From contig NC_066581.1 in assembly GCF_024323335.1 (NCBI RefSeq), forward strand, positions 456,917,197-456,981,196: a DNA stretch of 64,000 nucleotides, in the 5' to 3' direction. Position numbers and translations under genes: made by a program. Under the pieces are notes generated by a model. That model was not told the DNA's origin, ran no database searches, and saw only the letters and a list, made by a program, of their open reading frames with translations. Below, one piece after another: positions 21,521 to 33,985 of the stretch (the first letter of the stretch is position 1; every line of letters begins with the position of its first letter). Source of the DNA: Lathyrus oleraceus. Lineage: Eukaryota; Streptophyta; Magnoliopsida; Fabales; Fabaceae.

Positions 21521-24500
21521 TGTAAGACCCCATTTTTGACCCTAAGATCCCTTATGGCATCATAACATTTGCATTTTGCATTGCCTCAAGGATCATAAGC
21601 ATCTTGGCTCCTTAACTTTAGGGTGGGATCTCTCTTGTGAGTGGTTTGAGATCACCAAGCATACTTGAATTGTATATTATTGTTTTTCTCATTTTTTTTA
21701 CTAACTAAAAGCACAAAAATATGTCACTAACATCTCTTATTTGTAGCTTGAGCAGTCACAAGATCCAAAGCTTCTAGGAGGTCCTATGTGAATTGATATG
21801 GCCAAGAGAAGATGAAAGCAAGCATGGCAATGGTTCCCAAAGCTCTCATCCATCAAATATGCCTCCCAATTATCTAAATTCATCATTTTGATCAAAGCAA
21901 ATCAAGGGGCTTGAGGCTTGTTTCCCAAGGAAACCCTAATTCATCTATTCATCAACTGTGCCTTGCTCATGAAGCAACCTCAACCCATGATCAAAATACA
22001 ATCAAGGGAAGTTCTTTCACTCATCATTTCATTCATATTTGAACTTATTTGAGTGTCCTCAATCATCAATTCATCAAGATATGAGGTTTGGACTTGAGAA
22101 GTTGATCAGTCAATTCATCTGACTATTTTGAAATACACTAAGACCTAACTTTTGATGTGTTTCTCAAATGGAGATGATCCCAAGAGAAAACATGTTCTTA
22201 AAGACCATATGAACAACTTTCATGTACATCAAAAATTTATTTGAAGCTTGGAAGTTCATCATCCATTCCAAGACATTATAGGTCATTTAGACTAAAACCC
22301 TAATTTTGGGTCAACTTCCCAAGGACATAACCCCTTCATTTTCCATTATTTTGAAGTGAGACCAAATGCATTGGAAATATTAAGATGTATAATTCAAATG
22401 TTATGTTGAGCAAAATTTCAAAATTCTAAAAGAAATACATGTGATAATGCAAAACATTATAGGTCACTTTGGACCAAATGCATTGAAATGTGAAAAAGTC
22501 CAACTTCAAGGGCCCATAACGTCTTCATCAAAAATCCAAATGATGCAAATTTTGAGTCCAAATTTGTTTCCTTGAAAAGATCTACAACTTTCATGTTGAA
22601 GATTGTGTCATTTGGAACTTGTATCATTGAGACAGAAGGGCTTGAACTTTGGCCAATTTTGAATATCTCACATATGCATGTTTTGCACCCTACACTTCAA
22701 TTTCAATTTTCATTAATTTCCAAGGCCCAAATGGAGTTTTGATAAACATAACATTTGTTCCTTATGCAATAAGCTTTCTAACCATTACTCATAAGGTTGC
22801 ATTTCAAGTATGGACATGGCATTTTCGAAAGCATGAACATGTTGGTGCATTTTTGAAAATCTATTAAATTTACATTGCATGGGCTCAGCACACTCATTCT
22901 GCACGTCCATTCTCATTCCCTTTGGCATAAGCTTGCAAATCCAAGTGGTATTGGGCCCTCCATGCGCCTGTACAGGCCCATGCATGGAGGCCCTTTCCAT
23001 CCATGCACATGATTTGTTCATGCAACTCAGCCTTGCTCAGCTATAAATACAATGCCATTGCCTCTAATTTTAGCAACCTTAAGGCGCCCCAATTGCTGCT
23101 GAATTGAAATCCTAGCCATCACTAAAGGAACTAATCCATTTTTCTTAAAAATTTTCAGATCTGAATTTTGATTTCATTGATCAATCTTCAGATCTCAAAG
23201 TTCCTAAACCTTCTCTCCTTGATCCATAGTGTCTACTGTAAGCAAAAGCATCCAAAGATCGTGGCTCAAAGCCTTGCAATTCAAAGGTTTACTTCAACTG
23301 TTATTCGCTTCGAACCAGCTTGTATAATGCTCTATTTTCATTGTTGTTGTGTGATCTGAAGTCCTCTGCATAGAGGCAACATTGCTATGCTTTCAATTTT
23401 TGAAAATCATGAAGTTCATATGAACACCACAGAATTTCCACTTCTGGTTTCTCTCAATATAGAGATCTAGAATGGAATTGAGTGGTACAGGGGTGATGTA
23501 CATCACCCCAGCTCTCGAATGATGCCTGGATCATGCATTTTGGTTGCCATTTTAATTTCTGCAAATTTTGATGTGGCCGGAGTTTGGCTGGAGAAGACGG
23601 TGGCGTTGGCCACCGTCTGGTCTCCAGATTCAATCAGGAGCGTCCATTGTGTTTTCCAGATGCAATCACACACGTCCATTGTTATGACTCTTTTAAAGGC
23701 TTGGTGTGTTTCAGTTGACCAAGGAGTATGGTGAACGCGCGCTTCTAGGCCGTGTGATGATCCACGTCAATTAATGAAAGATCATCCAATGGCTCACGCT
23801 TTTTCCTTTTTTCTATTTTCTGATTTTATTTTCCTTTTATTATTTTAATTCCTTTTCATTTTGAAAATTCATATCTCTCTCATTATTGGTCCAAAAATTA
23901 TGGGACCAATTTCATTCTTCTCCTTTTAATTTCTACTTTCTAAAAATGATTTTTAATATTTTTTATTTTATCATTTGATATTTTTTAGTAATTTTCTCTT
24001 TTCTAGTTTTTTTTAATTCATTTAAAATAGTTTTTGATATCCAAAAAATACAAAAATATTTTTCCAACCTCTTTGAATGATGATAGATCTATGAAAAATA
24101 TTCTCATTAATTTATTAATTGATTTGAGATTTATTTGAGATTTTAGTTCAATTAGGTTATTTTTATACATTTTTAATTGATTTAAAATAGTTTCTGACTT
24201 TTAAAAATACTCAATTTTTTTGTCAAACTTTGTTTGACCTTGTTGAACTTGGGATAATTCACTTGGACTTTTCAAAGTTGATTTGAAGTGAGTTTGAAGT
24301 TTGACCTTTCTTTATTATTTTAATTCATGTTTTATTTTAATATTAAAAAATGCCCAAAATATTTTATTTGTTTCTTGACTTCTAATTCTCATTTTGCTTC
24401 TGTTTTCTATTGGTTGACCTTAATCTTCTCTATCTTTGGTCAATGCTTGTGGATTAATACATACCATTTCCATTAATGCACTTTAATTCTTCTTCTTCTT

Positions 24501-26265
24501 TTTTTCTTTTTTTGATCAATGAGTTAAAGATTGGTGGTTAGCATTGATACATGGAGGTTTAATCTTCCTTGATTCAAATCTAATTCATCTTGATCATGGA
24601 TCAAGTGAATGGCTTTGCATTAAGGATAGATTGCTTCCTAAATCATGCAAAGAACCTAAATCAATACAAGATCATTTCTCATCTTCTTTTTGGCATGGCA
24701 AGTTGTTGGAGTTTGATTCACTAATCAAGACCTCTAACTTATGTTGTTGCCTACATTATTATTGACCGACCTCAGATAGTTGTGACTTCTACATAAGTCC
24801 AATTACGATTGCTTAACATAGCGCTAAATTTGCCTTATGGCACACTAACTTTAACACTAACCATTAACCATTAACATTTACTTCTCGCACTTTACATTTA
24901 TGCAATTTACTATTCGTGTACATATTATTCATTTTCTTTTCCCCCTTTGCTCATTTGAGCACATGTTTATGTTAATTCAATTTGCCTTTTGCTCACTTGA
25001 GCACATAATTGTGTATATATTATTGTGCTTGTATTTTGTTTTGAGTGTTGTGGACTAAATGCAAAGAAATGGACAAATGGACTTAGTTTCTAGGACATTC
25101 CCTATGCAAAATTGGAGTAAAAGGACCTTAATGTTGAAGATGGTTTAAAAGGACCAAACCTCTAAACTCACTCTTGTCCATTCTTGATTTACTTCATAGA
25201 ACTTTTTGATGTGTGTGCTTTTGTGCTAGGGGATCCTATGTGAGCCAAATTGAAGAACCATTGCCATGTCCATCCAAATGATGTGTGTGCTTTTTGATGT
25301 GTTTGCTTGCATATTCCAAAGGATGGGAGCTACTTGGATCATCAATATGATCTTAAGAGAGGAACTCAATTTGTGGTCTTGTTTCTTATCCCTCATCTCT
25401 TATATGATTAGGACTTTAGCCATTTTCTTCTTCCCTCCACTCTAACCCAAGCCAAAACTTTTGTGCAAACATTTAACACTTCTTTTCAAACATTAGAAAC
25501 CTAAGCCTTATGCTTTTGATTTTCAAACTTGTTTCATAACACTTATTTTGAATTGAATCTTTAAGTCAACTTTGACCATATTTTGTAAATACTTTTCATT
25601 GGTAAATATAACTCTTTCAAATAATTTTGTGGTTTCAATGGCCACTTTCTTAATCAAAACTTTTTCATAACCTTTAGCTATTAGGTTTGAGTTATCCTTG
25701 AGGTAGATATAATACTCACCTATATCCTTAGTGATGGACAATGAGTCTTCCATGCTTATTATATGGTTAACCCCTCACTAGCATGTTGAAGTTATCCTCA
25801 CATGGTGGGTTTGTGGTTTTAGGTTGAGTTTTCTCCCTTAGATAACAAAAGACCTTAAGGCTTTTGGACCAATCAATTCACGAACTTGTTTTTTGAGATT
25901 TTTACCCCGAACTACGAGGTTTTGATCCTAATCTTTTTTAAGATGGTACGTAGGCAATGGGTTTATCCATCTAAACACAAAAATGTAAATAACTTGTATA
26001 TTGTCTTCTCATCTCTTCAATCATGTTTGCACAAATAAATTTTCACAAAATACCAACCTTACAAAAATGTGAAAAGGGCTCCCTAGGAGTACCTAGGATG
26101 TTTTGGGTGCTTAAAACCTTCCCATTGCATAACCAACCCCTTACCCCGATCTCTGGCATTTTTACTAGTTTTTGATTCGATAAAACTTTTAGGTTTTTGT
26201 TCGCTTTCTAACCATTCCTTTGGATAAATAGAAGTGAGGTGGCGACTCGACTTGTATGGTTTACC
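21521..26265 (+). repeat. LTR A: 3' LTR of Ogre I, 3' end lost
   Basis: It begins TGTAAGACCCCATTTTTGAC after the PPT and carries the same landmarks in the same order as LTRs B, C and E: a doubled ACATTATAGGTCA box (22273 and 22454), a TATA box at 23042, the CATTAATTGAC-type block, the AAATTTGCCTTATGGC block and GTGGCGACTC near the end (26242). The normal terminal ~60 bases and CA end are not recognisable, because from about 26266 the text matches Ogre leader DNA on the other strand. Similarity to B and C is clear but lower than between B and C. Open frames inside are not coding. Confidence 0.8.
23042..23049 (+). promoter_or_regulatory. TATA box of LTR A
   Basis: TATAAATA in GCTATAAATACAATG, about 1520 bp from the LTR start. 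LTR C has CCATAAATAAG (minus, near 42045) and LTR B ACATATACAA (minus, near 29550) at almost the same distance from their starts. Confidence 0.6.
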
Positions 26266-26336
26266 TTAGATTTAGTCAATACAAATATATACAAATATAT
26301 TCACACAAAAAGTAGGATAAACCCACTAGAGACTAC
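26266..26336 (-). other. Truncated leader of Ogre II
   Basis: Read on the minus strand, AGTAGTCTCTAGTGGGTTTA follows the primer site, matching the Ogre IV leader left of 38778. Similarity ends near 26266, where LTR A begins. All further body of Ogre II is absent. Confidence 0.7.
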
Positions 26337-26354
26337 TCCCCAGCAGAGTCGCCA
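26337..26354 (-). other. Primer binding site of Ogre II (tRNA-Arg type)
   Basis: The minus strand reads TGGCGACTCTGCTGGGGA, the Ogre primer site known to match the tRNA-Arg 3' end. Nine bases (26355-26363) separate it from the LTR end at 26364, exactly as in Ogre IV. This makes LTR B a 5' LTR. Confidence 0.85.
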
Positions 26355-26363
26355 CTTAATTTT

Positions 26364-29300
26364 TGTAGCGGGAAATTCATGATCATCAAGCTATTGACAA
26401 GCTAGAGATCAATTAACAAGAGTCGCCACCGCGCTTTTATTGTTTCCAAGGGAAAAGGGGAAAAGTTCGAACAAAACCCAATTAGTAAGAAGTTTTCAAA
26501 TAAAACTAATAAAAATCAGAGATCACACGTAAGGGGGTTGGTTACACAGAGGGAAGATGTTAGCACCCAAAGTGTCCTAGGTACTTCTAAGGAGCCCTTT
26601 TTGTGTGTATATGTATTTTTGTACAAAGTGATGTTTACAAACAAATGTAATGGGGGGATGAGAAAAGAATTCGGTAATTATATTTTTGTGTTTGACAAGA
26701 CCTTCGGTCTTGTGCCTACGTACCAACATATAAATGAGGGATCAAAACCTCGTAGTTCGTGCTATAAATTTCAAAATGAGTGTGTTGGTTTTAACAAAAT
26801 TTAAGTTTGAAAGGCACAAAGGCCTGAAAATGGTTTGAATGAGTTAGCTCTTTTTGGCTTTTTGAAAGTTTAAGTCAAGTATAGTTAAGTTTATTTACAA
26901 GTTTGATTTAAGAAATGAGTTTGAAAATGCAATGGCATAAAGCCAAAGTTTCTATCTTTTTTGCAAAATGTTCCAAGTTTAGAATAAAAGTAGTTCACAC
27001 AAAGAAGGTTTTGAAAATGGAGGGAGAGATTTTGAAATTAAAGAAACGGGGAGAAGATGAAGAGACTACCCTATGCACAAAAATTTAAAAGTTTAAAGTT
27101 GAAAAGATCTGACCAAATGGGAGCAATCCAATAGACAAGTATGTCAATAGAAACCCAGAATTCCCTTGGACTTTTTAGAATCAAGCAACACACAAGTGTA
27201 CAATTATATCAATCTTGAAGAGCAAAGGCATCAAATAAAGATGGCCTCATCCAAGCTTATCCACTTCATGATCTTCTTCAACAACCTATGTAGCAGATGA
27301 ATTCCACAATTCACAGGTTCAACATAACATCTTAACAATGATCAATGTTGCAGATGAACTAAAGAGATCTTAAATGATGTATCAGATGAATTCAAATTGC
27401 AAATACTTGGTTCTTCAACAAATTGGCATTGTCCAAGTCCATTAGCAAAGGAATGTTGCATAAATCCTAAGTCCAATTTGGGGAGATCAAAACAACAGTC
27501 CACTCAAAAGTCTTTTAGGGTTTTTTGTTATTATTAAGTGTATTCATGGTCAAGGACCAAATAAGCAAACAAGGTATACACAATCAAAATAATATCACAC
27601 AATATGGTCCAAATGGACAAAGGGAAAATTACATTAACATAAACAATTAGAATGATATGTATAATGGAAAATGATATAAAGTACTAAAAGTAAATTGCAT
27701 TAAAAGTAAAGACTTGAAATTAAAAGTTAATGGTTAGTGAGTTAGTAGTTAGTTTTGTTTTTCTTTTTGATTTCAAGACTTTCTTTGGAGAACACTCAAC
27801 CCACTTACCACAAGCATGGATCCTTGAACCAAAACATCTTCCAAAGGAAGGAAAGAAGGCCAAGTTTCCATACAATACCATGGAAGGGGGAGACTTACAA
27901 TCTCACTAACTAGAATGCTTATTCCTTTTGTGTCACAAATTTAGCGCTATGTTAAGCAAACGTAATTGGACTTATGTAGAAGTCACAACTATTTGAGGTT
28001 GGGAAATATACTTTTGGTGTTAATGCATGTTGGAGACATAGTATTATGAACTATGCTCATTAAACATACCACACACAAAAAATATGCAAAGGTGTGGCCT
28101 AATCTCATCCATACTCATGTTAATCTTTCAATCAATTAGCATTAGGATTTTGAGATGTCATTTGCCAATTGAAATGAATGGATGAAGAAGGGGAATTAGA
28201 TGAAGAGGGAAAGGGATGAATGAGATCACAAATTGGTCAAAGGAGGACTTTTACCAAATTAGTATTATTCATTCATTTTGGGGGATGGAATGTACATTCC
28301 ATCAATCCCCTAAATCCAATAATATTAACTTGACAAAATCAAATAAACCTTGACCAAGGCCTAACAACAAATGAGAAACTCAATTAAGTCAATACAAATG
28401 GTCAACACAATTAAAATGGAATTTATTCAATTAAAAATACTAAAATAATGCATTAAATTCATGTTTTGTCCAAATCTTAAAATCTCATCAAAACACCAAA
28501 TAAATGGTCATGAGATTTATTATAGGTTAAACAAGGTCAAAGGACCTAGGAGAAAAAATTTCATAATTTTTGGACACTTAAAAATATTTTTAAATAATTA
28601 AAAACAAATGAAAAATTAATTAATTCATGAAAAATATTAATAATGATCCAAAAAATAATTTTAATTCAGAATATGAAAGAGAAAAATATTTGAAATTTTT
28701 TGGTGAAAGTCCCATATTTTTTGGATCAATATTAAATTTATTATGAATTATTGAAGAAAATGGAATTAAAATGAAATTTCAGAAAATCAAAATTACATGG
28801 ACCATCAGATCTCCCTCATTAATTAAGGTGGCAGATCTGATGATCCAAAACGCACGTTCCATGTGTTCTCTAGTCAACAGTGTTGTAACATGAGTAATCA
28901 CAAGGCACGGCTAAGATTAAAACTTGAAACATGGATCACACGGTTCAGACTCAAGACACATCATCACCGGAGCCAAAGCTCCAATTGTCTTCTCCGGTGA
29001 GCTTCACCGGACTGGTCAACATGAACCATCACCAAAATTCAAAACAGGGACATGATTTTAAAGAGAAAACGTTACTGAACACTAATATCACCTCCTATTC
29101 ATCCAATTCCAACTATATTGAGAGATATGTGGAATTGAAAAATAAGGTTCATGATCTGAGTTGCTTCGATTTGGCCTCAAAGCAACTCAATCTTCTTGCC
29201 TACATTGGTAGGACTTCAGACAACTCAATAATCAATGGAATTGAGAAAGAATCAAGGAGAATCGAAGAGTTTAAAATTTCTTCAAATTACCTTCAATGGA

Positions 29301-31065
29301 GGTCTGAGCTTGCTAGATCTTGATCTGAATCGTGCTTGGCTTCACTTCAATTGCTTGCAGGAGAGGAATGGAAAGGCTTAGAATCAATGGACTCCAGGAG
29401 AATTGAATTCCAAAACAATGGAGATTCAAGCTCAAATTCAAATGAATTTATCAGGGTTATCCTCTTAGAATGAAGGATTTTCAATGGGGATTTAAAGCTG
29501 GTGCAATGTGTGTGTGATTTCTGAGCAAATGCAGTTGTATATGTAGCCAAATCCATGTGATATTTGCACATTCTTTTCACTTTCCAATTTTGGCAAAATG
29601 ATGAAAGCATGGTGCATGGGCGTGAATAGGCCCATGGAATGATGGTTTGAAAGTCCAAAGGAATGATCATATGCTTTGGAGATGGATTGGATTGCAAGGT
29701 ACATGTGCATTATCACTTGAAGATTGATCCATGCCAAATGATATCAGCCTGTTTAAGCCATCTGCAGCCTATGCATTTCTCATCCAAAATGCATGAATTT
29801 TAGCTCTTTGGAAATGTGAGATCAAGAGGAACAAGTTTGATGTTGAACACTTTTTCATTTGGAGCTTGGAACTTGGAGATATTTGAGGTAGAAGTTTGGA
29901 AAAATTTGACATATCAAAATTTTTCTAAGTGTCAAGCCATATGTCTCAATATTCCACCTTGCTTAACTTTTTATGGGAGCTTCCAATGAGAAAGGTGTCT
30001 TCATCAAAGTTGTAGCTCTATCAAATTCCTTCAAAATTGTCATAAATTTCATGTAATTTGGATTTTAAATGATAGAGTTATGCATTTTTGAAGTTTGGAA
30101 AAATCACTTGATCAATGGTATAGGTCAAAAGTGACCTATAATGTAGCCTCATATCACAAGTTCAAAGAAGTTTAATTTTCTCCCACTCCAAACATAAAAG
30201 TTGAATTATACATATTGAATTTGATTGTGAAACTTGGAAATCTTTCATCTCATAAAAATTGAGCAAGTTATGGCCTTGGGAAGTTGACTTTCAAATTAGG
30301 GTTTAGACAAAATGACCTATAACGTTTCAACATAGCGAATGCACTTCCAAGCAAAACTAGATCTAGGTATCAACATGAAAGTTGTTTATAATGTCATTTA
30401 GAGTAAGTTTTCTCTTGAAATAATTTTCTTATGGTGAAAAGTTTAGGAAATAGGGTCTAGGGAGACCCAGTTTTGATCAGATGAATTCATCTGGCCAACC
30501 ACCATCAACCAACTTGCTAATTTCCAATTCTCTTGACTTTATTGGCTCATGGTAGATCATATATGCATAAGATTATGAAATTTTAAGTGTACCTTGATAA
30601 ATTTGACCAATTGGTGAGATAGCTTGTTGGAGAAGTTACCCAAGATACCCAGTCAAACTAGGGTTTTCAAGGCAAATCATCCTCAAATTCTTGAAGCAAA
30701 CTTGATCAATATAACATGTAGAGAACATTGGGACTCATATATGATGTTCATAACCATTTTTGAATCAATTCTTGGTTGTGCTCTTTGTTCATGAGGGTCT
30801 TAAACCCTGGATGTGATCTTGATGAATCAATGAAATCATGCCCTACCTACAAAAGAGTTAGGCAAATACAAAGACATATTTTTGGTATTTTGGTTAGTGA
30901 AAAATGATAAAATACAAGTATGATATAATCACAAAGTGCTTGGTTATCTCTCCCAAAACAAACCCAATGAAAGAGGGGTAAGGAGGGTGCCAAGGTATGA
31001 TCCCAATGCTAATGCTTATGATGAAATTGCATGAGGGATCTTAGGGTCAAAATTGGGGTCTTACA
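26364..31065 (-). repeat. LTR B: 5' LTR of Ogre II (4702 bp)
   Basis: On the minus strand it runs from TGTAAGACCCCAATTTTGAC (31065) to ...CCCGCTACA (26364). It aligns along its length with LTR C and keeps the doubled ACATTATAGGTCA-type boxes (minus, 30132-30144 and 30313-30325). Immediately right of 31065 lies RT coding sequence of Ogre III in the opposite orientation, beginning CAGCC, so the LTR edge marks an insertion point. The 130-codon open frame at 28931-29323 runs antisense inside it and is not a gene. Confidence 0.85.
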
Positions 31066-33985
31066 CAGCCATTCAAAGAGCAGATTGAGTTAGTCAACTT
31101 GGGTTCCAAGGATGATGTGAAGGAAGTCAAAACTGGGTCTCGACTGTGTCTAGAAGTGAAGAAGGGGTTAATTGATCTTCTCCGAGAGTATTCAGATGTG
31201 TTTGCCTGGTCCTATCAAGATAAGCCTTGGTTGGATTTTGATATTGTGGAGCATAGATTATCGTTGAAGCCAGAATGTCCGCCAGTCAAGCAGAAGTTAA
31301 GGAGGACTCATCCTGATATGGCAGTGAAGATCAAAGAGGAAGTGCAGAAGCAGATTGATGTCGGTTTCCTTGTTACTGCTGAGTATCCGCAGTGGGTGGC
31401 CAATATTGTACCTATTCCGAAGAAGGATGGAAAAGTCTGTATATGTGTCGATTATAGAGATTTGAATAAAGTTAGTCCGAAAGATGATTTCCCTCTGCCA
31501 GACATTGATATGTTGGTAGACATAATGGCTAAATTCAAAGTCTTTTCGTTTATGGACAGATTTTCCGGTTATAATCAAATCAAGATGGCACCCAAAGATA
31601 TGGAGAAGACCACTTCATTACACCTTGGGGAATATTCTGTTATAGAGTGATGCCTTTCGGTTTAAAGAATGTTGGTGCAACTTACCAGAGGGCAATGACT
31701 ACTCTTTTTCATGATATAACGCATAAAGAGATCGAAGTTTGTGTCGATGATATGATTTCCAAATCCATTGATGAAGAGAGCATGTTGAGCATTTGTTGAA
31801 GCTATTCTAGCGTTTGAGAAAGTATAAAGTCCGCTTGAATCCCAATAAGTGTACATTTGGTGTTCGTTCTGGTAAATTGTTGGGCTTTATTGTCAGCGAG
31901 AAGGGTATTGAAGTTGATCTTGCCAAGGTCAAAGCAATACAAGAGATGCCTGTGCCCAAAACTGAGAAGCAAGTCAGAGGTTTTCTCGTCCGCTTGAATT
32001 ATATCTCCAGATTCATTTCACACATGACTGCCATATGTGCGCCTATATTCAAGCTTCTTCGGAAAGATCAGTCTTGTGATTGGACCTAAGACTTCTAGAA
32101 AGCTTTTGATAGTATCAAAGAGTATCTGCTTGAGCCTCCGATTCTATCTCCGCTTGTGAAAGGAAGACCATTGATCATGTATTTGACTGTGCTTGAAGAG
32201 AGTATGGGTTGTGTCCTTGGTCAGCAAGATGGGACTAGAAAGAAAGAGTATGCAATTTACTACCTCAGTAAGAAGTTAACCGTTTGTGAGACTCGGTATT
32301 CTATGCTAGAGAAGACTTGTTGCGTATTGGCTTGGGTTGCTAAGCGTCTGCGTCAATATATGTTGAATCATACCACTTGGTTGATATCCATAATGGATCC
32401 TATCAAGTATATTTTTGAGAAGTCTTCTTTAATTGGGAGGATTTCCCGTTGACAGATGTTGTTATTTAAGTATGATATTGAATACCGATCTTAGAAAGCT
32501 ATCAAAGGTAGTGTCTTGGCTGACCATTTGGCTCACCAACCGATTGAAGATTACGAGTCAGTGCAGTACGATTTTCCAGATGAAGAGATATTGTACCTGA
32601 AAATGAAAGATTATGATGAACCATTGCTTGAAGAAGGGCCGGAACCTGGTTCCCGTTAGGGCATGGTATTTGATGGAGTTGTTAATCAATATGGTAATGG
32701 CATTGGGGAAGTGATTATTACTCCTCAAGGCATGCATTTTCCGTTTACAGCTAGATTGACTTTCAAGTGTACAAATAATATGGTTGAGTATGAAGCTTGC
32801 ATTATGGGGCTTGAAGAGGCCATTGATCTCATAATCAAGTATTTGGACGTCTATGGAGATTCAACTTTGGTTGTGAGTCAGATCAAAGGTGAATGGGAGA
32901 CGAATCAACCCGGTTTGATACCATATAGAGATTATGCGAGGAGGATTTCAACTTTCTTTACAAAGGTTGAATTTCATCATATCCCTCGAGATGAAAACCG
33001 GATGACAAATGCTCTTGCAACCTTGGCTTCGATGATTGTGGTAAAGTATTGGAATGAAGTTCCCAATTTGACCGTGATGCGTCTTGATAGGACAACTCAT
33101 GTGTTTGTTGTTGAAGAGGTCAAAGATGAAAAGCCGTGGTATTTTGATATTAAATGTTTTTTCGAAAGTCATATTTACCCGCCTGGGGCATCTTTGAAAG
33201 ATAAGAAGACTTTGAGAAGATTAGCCGGCAATCTCTACCGGAATGGTGATGTGCTTTACAAGAGAAATTTTGATATGGTTCTGCTCAGATGTGTGGGTAG
33301 ACACGAAGAAGACCTATTGATGACTGAAGTCCATGGCTATGGCTAAGAAGATATTGCAAGCAGGTTACTATTGGCTGACAATGGAATCTGACTGTTGCAA
33401 ATTTGTGAAGAAATGCCATAAGTGTCAAATTTATGCAGATAAGATTCACATTCCTCCGACACTATTGAACGTCATTTCCTCTCCATGGCCCTTATCCATG
33501 TGGGGAATTGATATGATTGGCATGATTGAGCCCAAAGCGTCGAATGGGCATCATTTCATTTTGGTGGCAATTGACTACTTCATAAAATGGGTAGAAGCGG
33601 CATCGTATGTGAATATAACCAAGCAAGTTGTTGTGAGGTTTATCAAGAATCAAATTATATGCCGATATGGTGTGCCAAGTAAGATCATTACTGATAATGG
33701 ATCAAACTTGAAAAACAATATGGTGGAAGCTCTTTTCAAAGACTTCAAGATTGCATATCATAATTCTTCTCCCTACAGACCTAAGATGAATGGGGTTGTT
33801 GAAGCTGCAAACAAGAACATCAAGAAGATTATCTAGAAGATGGTTGTGACGTACAAAGATTGGCATGAGATGCTCCCATTTGCCTTGCATGGGTATTGTA
33901 CATCCATCCATACTTTAATAAGGGCAACCCCTTTCTCGCTTGTTTATGGTATGGAAGTCGTGCTCCCCGTAGAGGTTGAGACACC
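31066..33985 (+). pseudogene. Ogre III pol fragment: RT, two RNase H domains, integrase, heavily decayed
   Basis: This segment aligns with Ogre I pol from just after the intron to the integrase C-terminus. RT (VCICVDYRDLNKVSPKDDFP) loses frame near 31613; the catalytic motif reads CVDD instead of YVDD near 31740. The first RNase H follows, with stops near 32087 and 32450. In the second RNase H (after a TAG near 32657) the last catalytic Asp is Asn (MTNALATL against MADALATL). In integrase, a deletion near 33335 removes the His-His half of the zinc site (VHGYGMAKKILQAG); CHKC and the DDE residues (GIDMIG, TDNGSN, VVEAANKN) remain, then TAG at 33834. The fragment ends near 33985 against opposite-strand gag. 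Confidence 0.88.

Larger units (their letters stand above)
1861..26265 (+). mobile_element. Ogre I: Ty3/gypsy Tat-lineage retrotransposon, 5' truncated, carrying a nested copia element
   Basis: In order on the plus strand: ORF1 (from 1861), gag, aspartic protease, intron, RT with RNase H, a second archaeal-type RNase H, integrase, a ~2.9-kb noncoding tail, a polypurine tract and 3' LTR A. An ORF1 before gag, the dual RNase H and an intron between protease and RT are known hallmarks of Ogre elements. The 5' LTR, primer site, leader and ORF1 N-terminus are not in the window because another LTR sits at 1860. The protease is split by the insertion at 6189-14347. Stops and frameshifts in every domain show the copy is dead. 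The right end is lost near 26265, where LTR A meets opposite-strand leader DNA. Confidence 0.9.

Noticed and set aside
28931..29323. 130-codon open frame on the plus strand
   Set aside because: It lies antisense inside LTR B, has no family resemblance and is not kept in LTR C.
21521..31065. Host gene or promoter between Ogre I and Ogre III
   Set aside because: The whole stretch is covered by LTR A, a leader fragment and LTR B, whose shared landmarks explain it.
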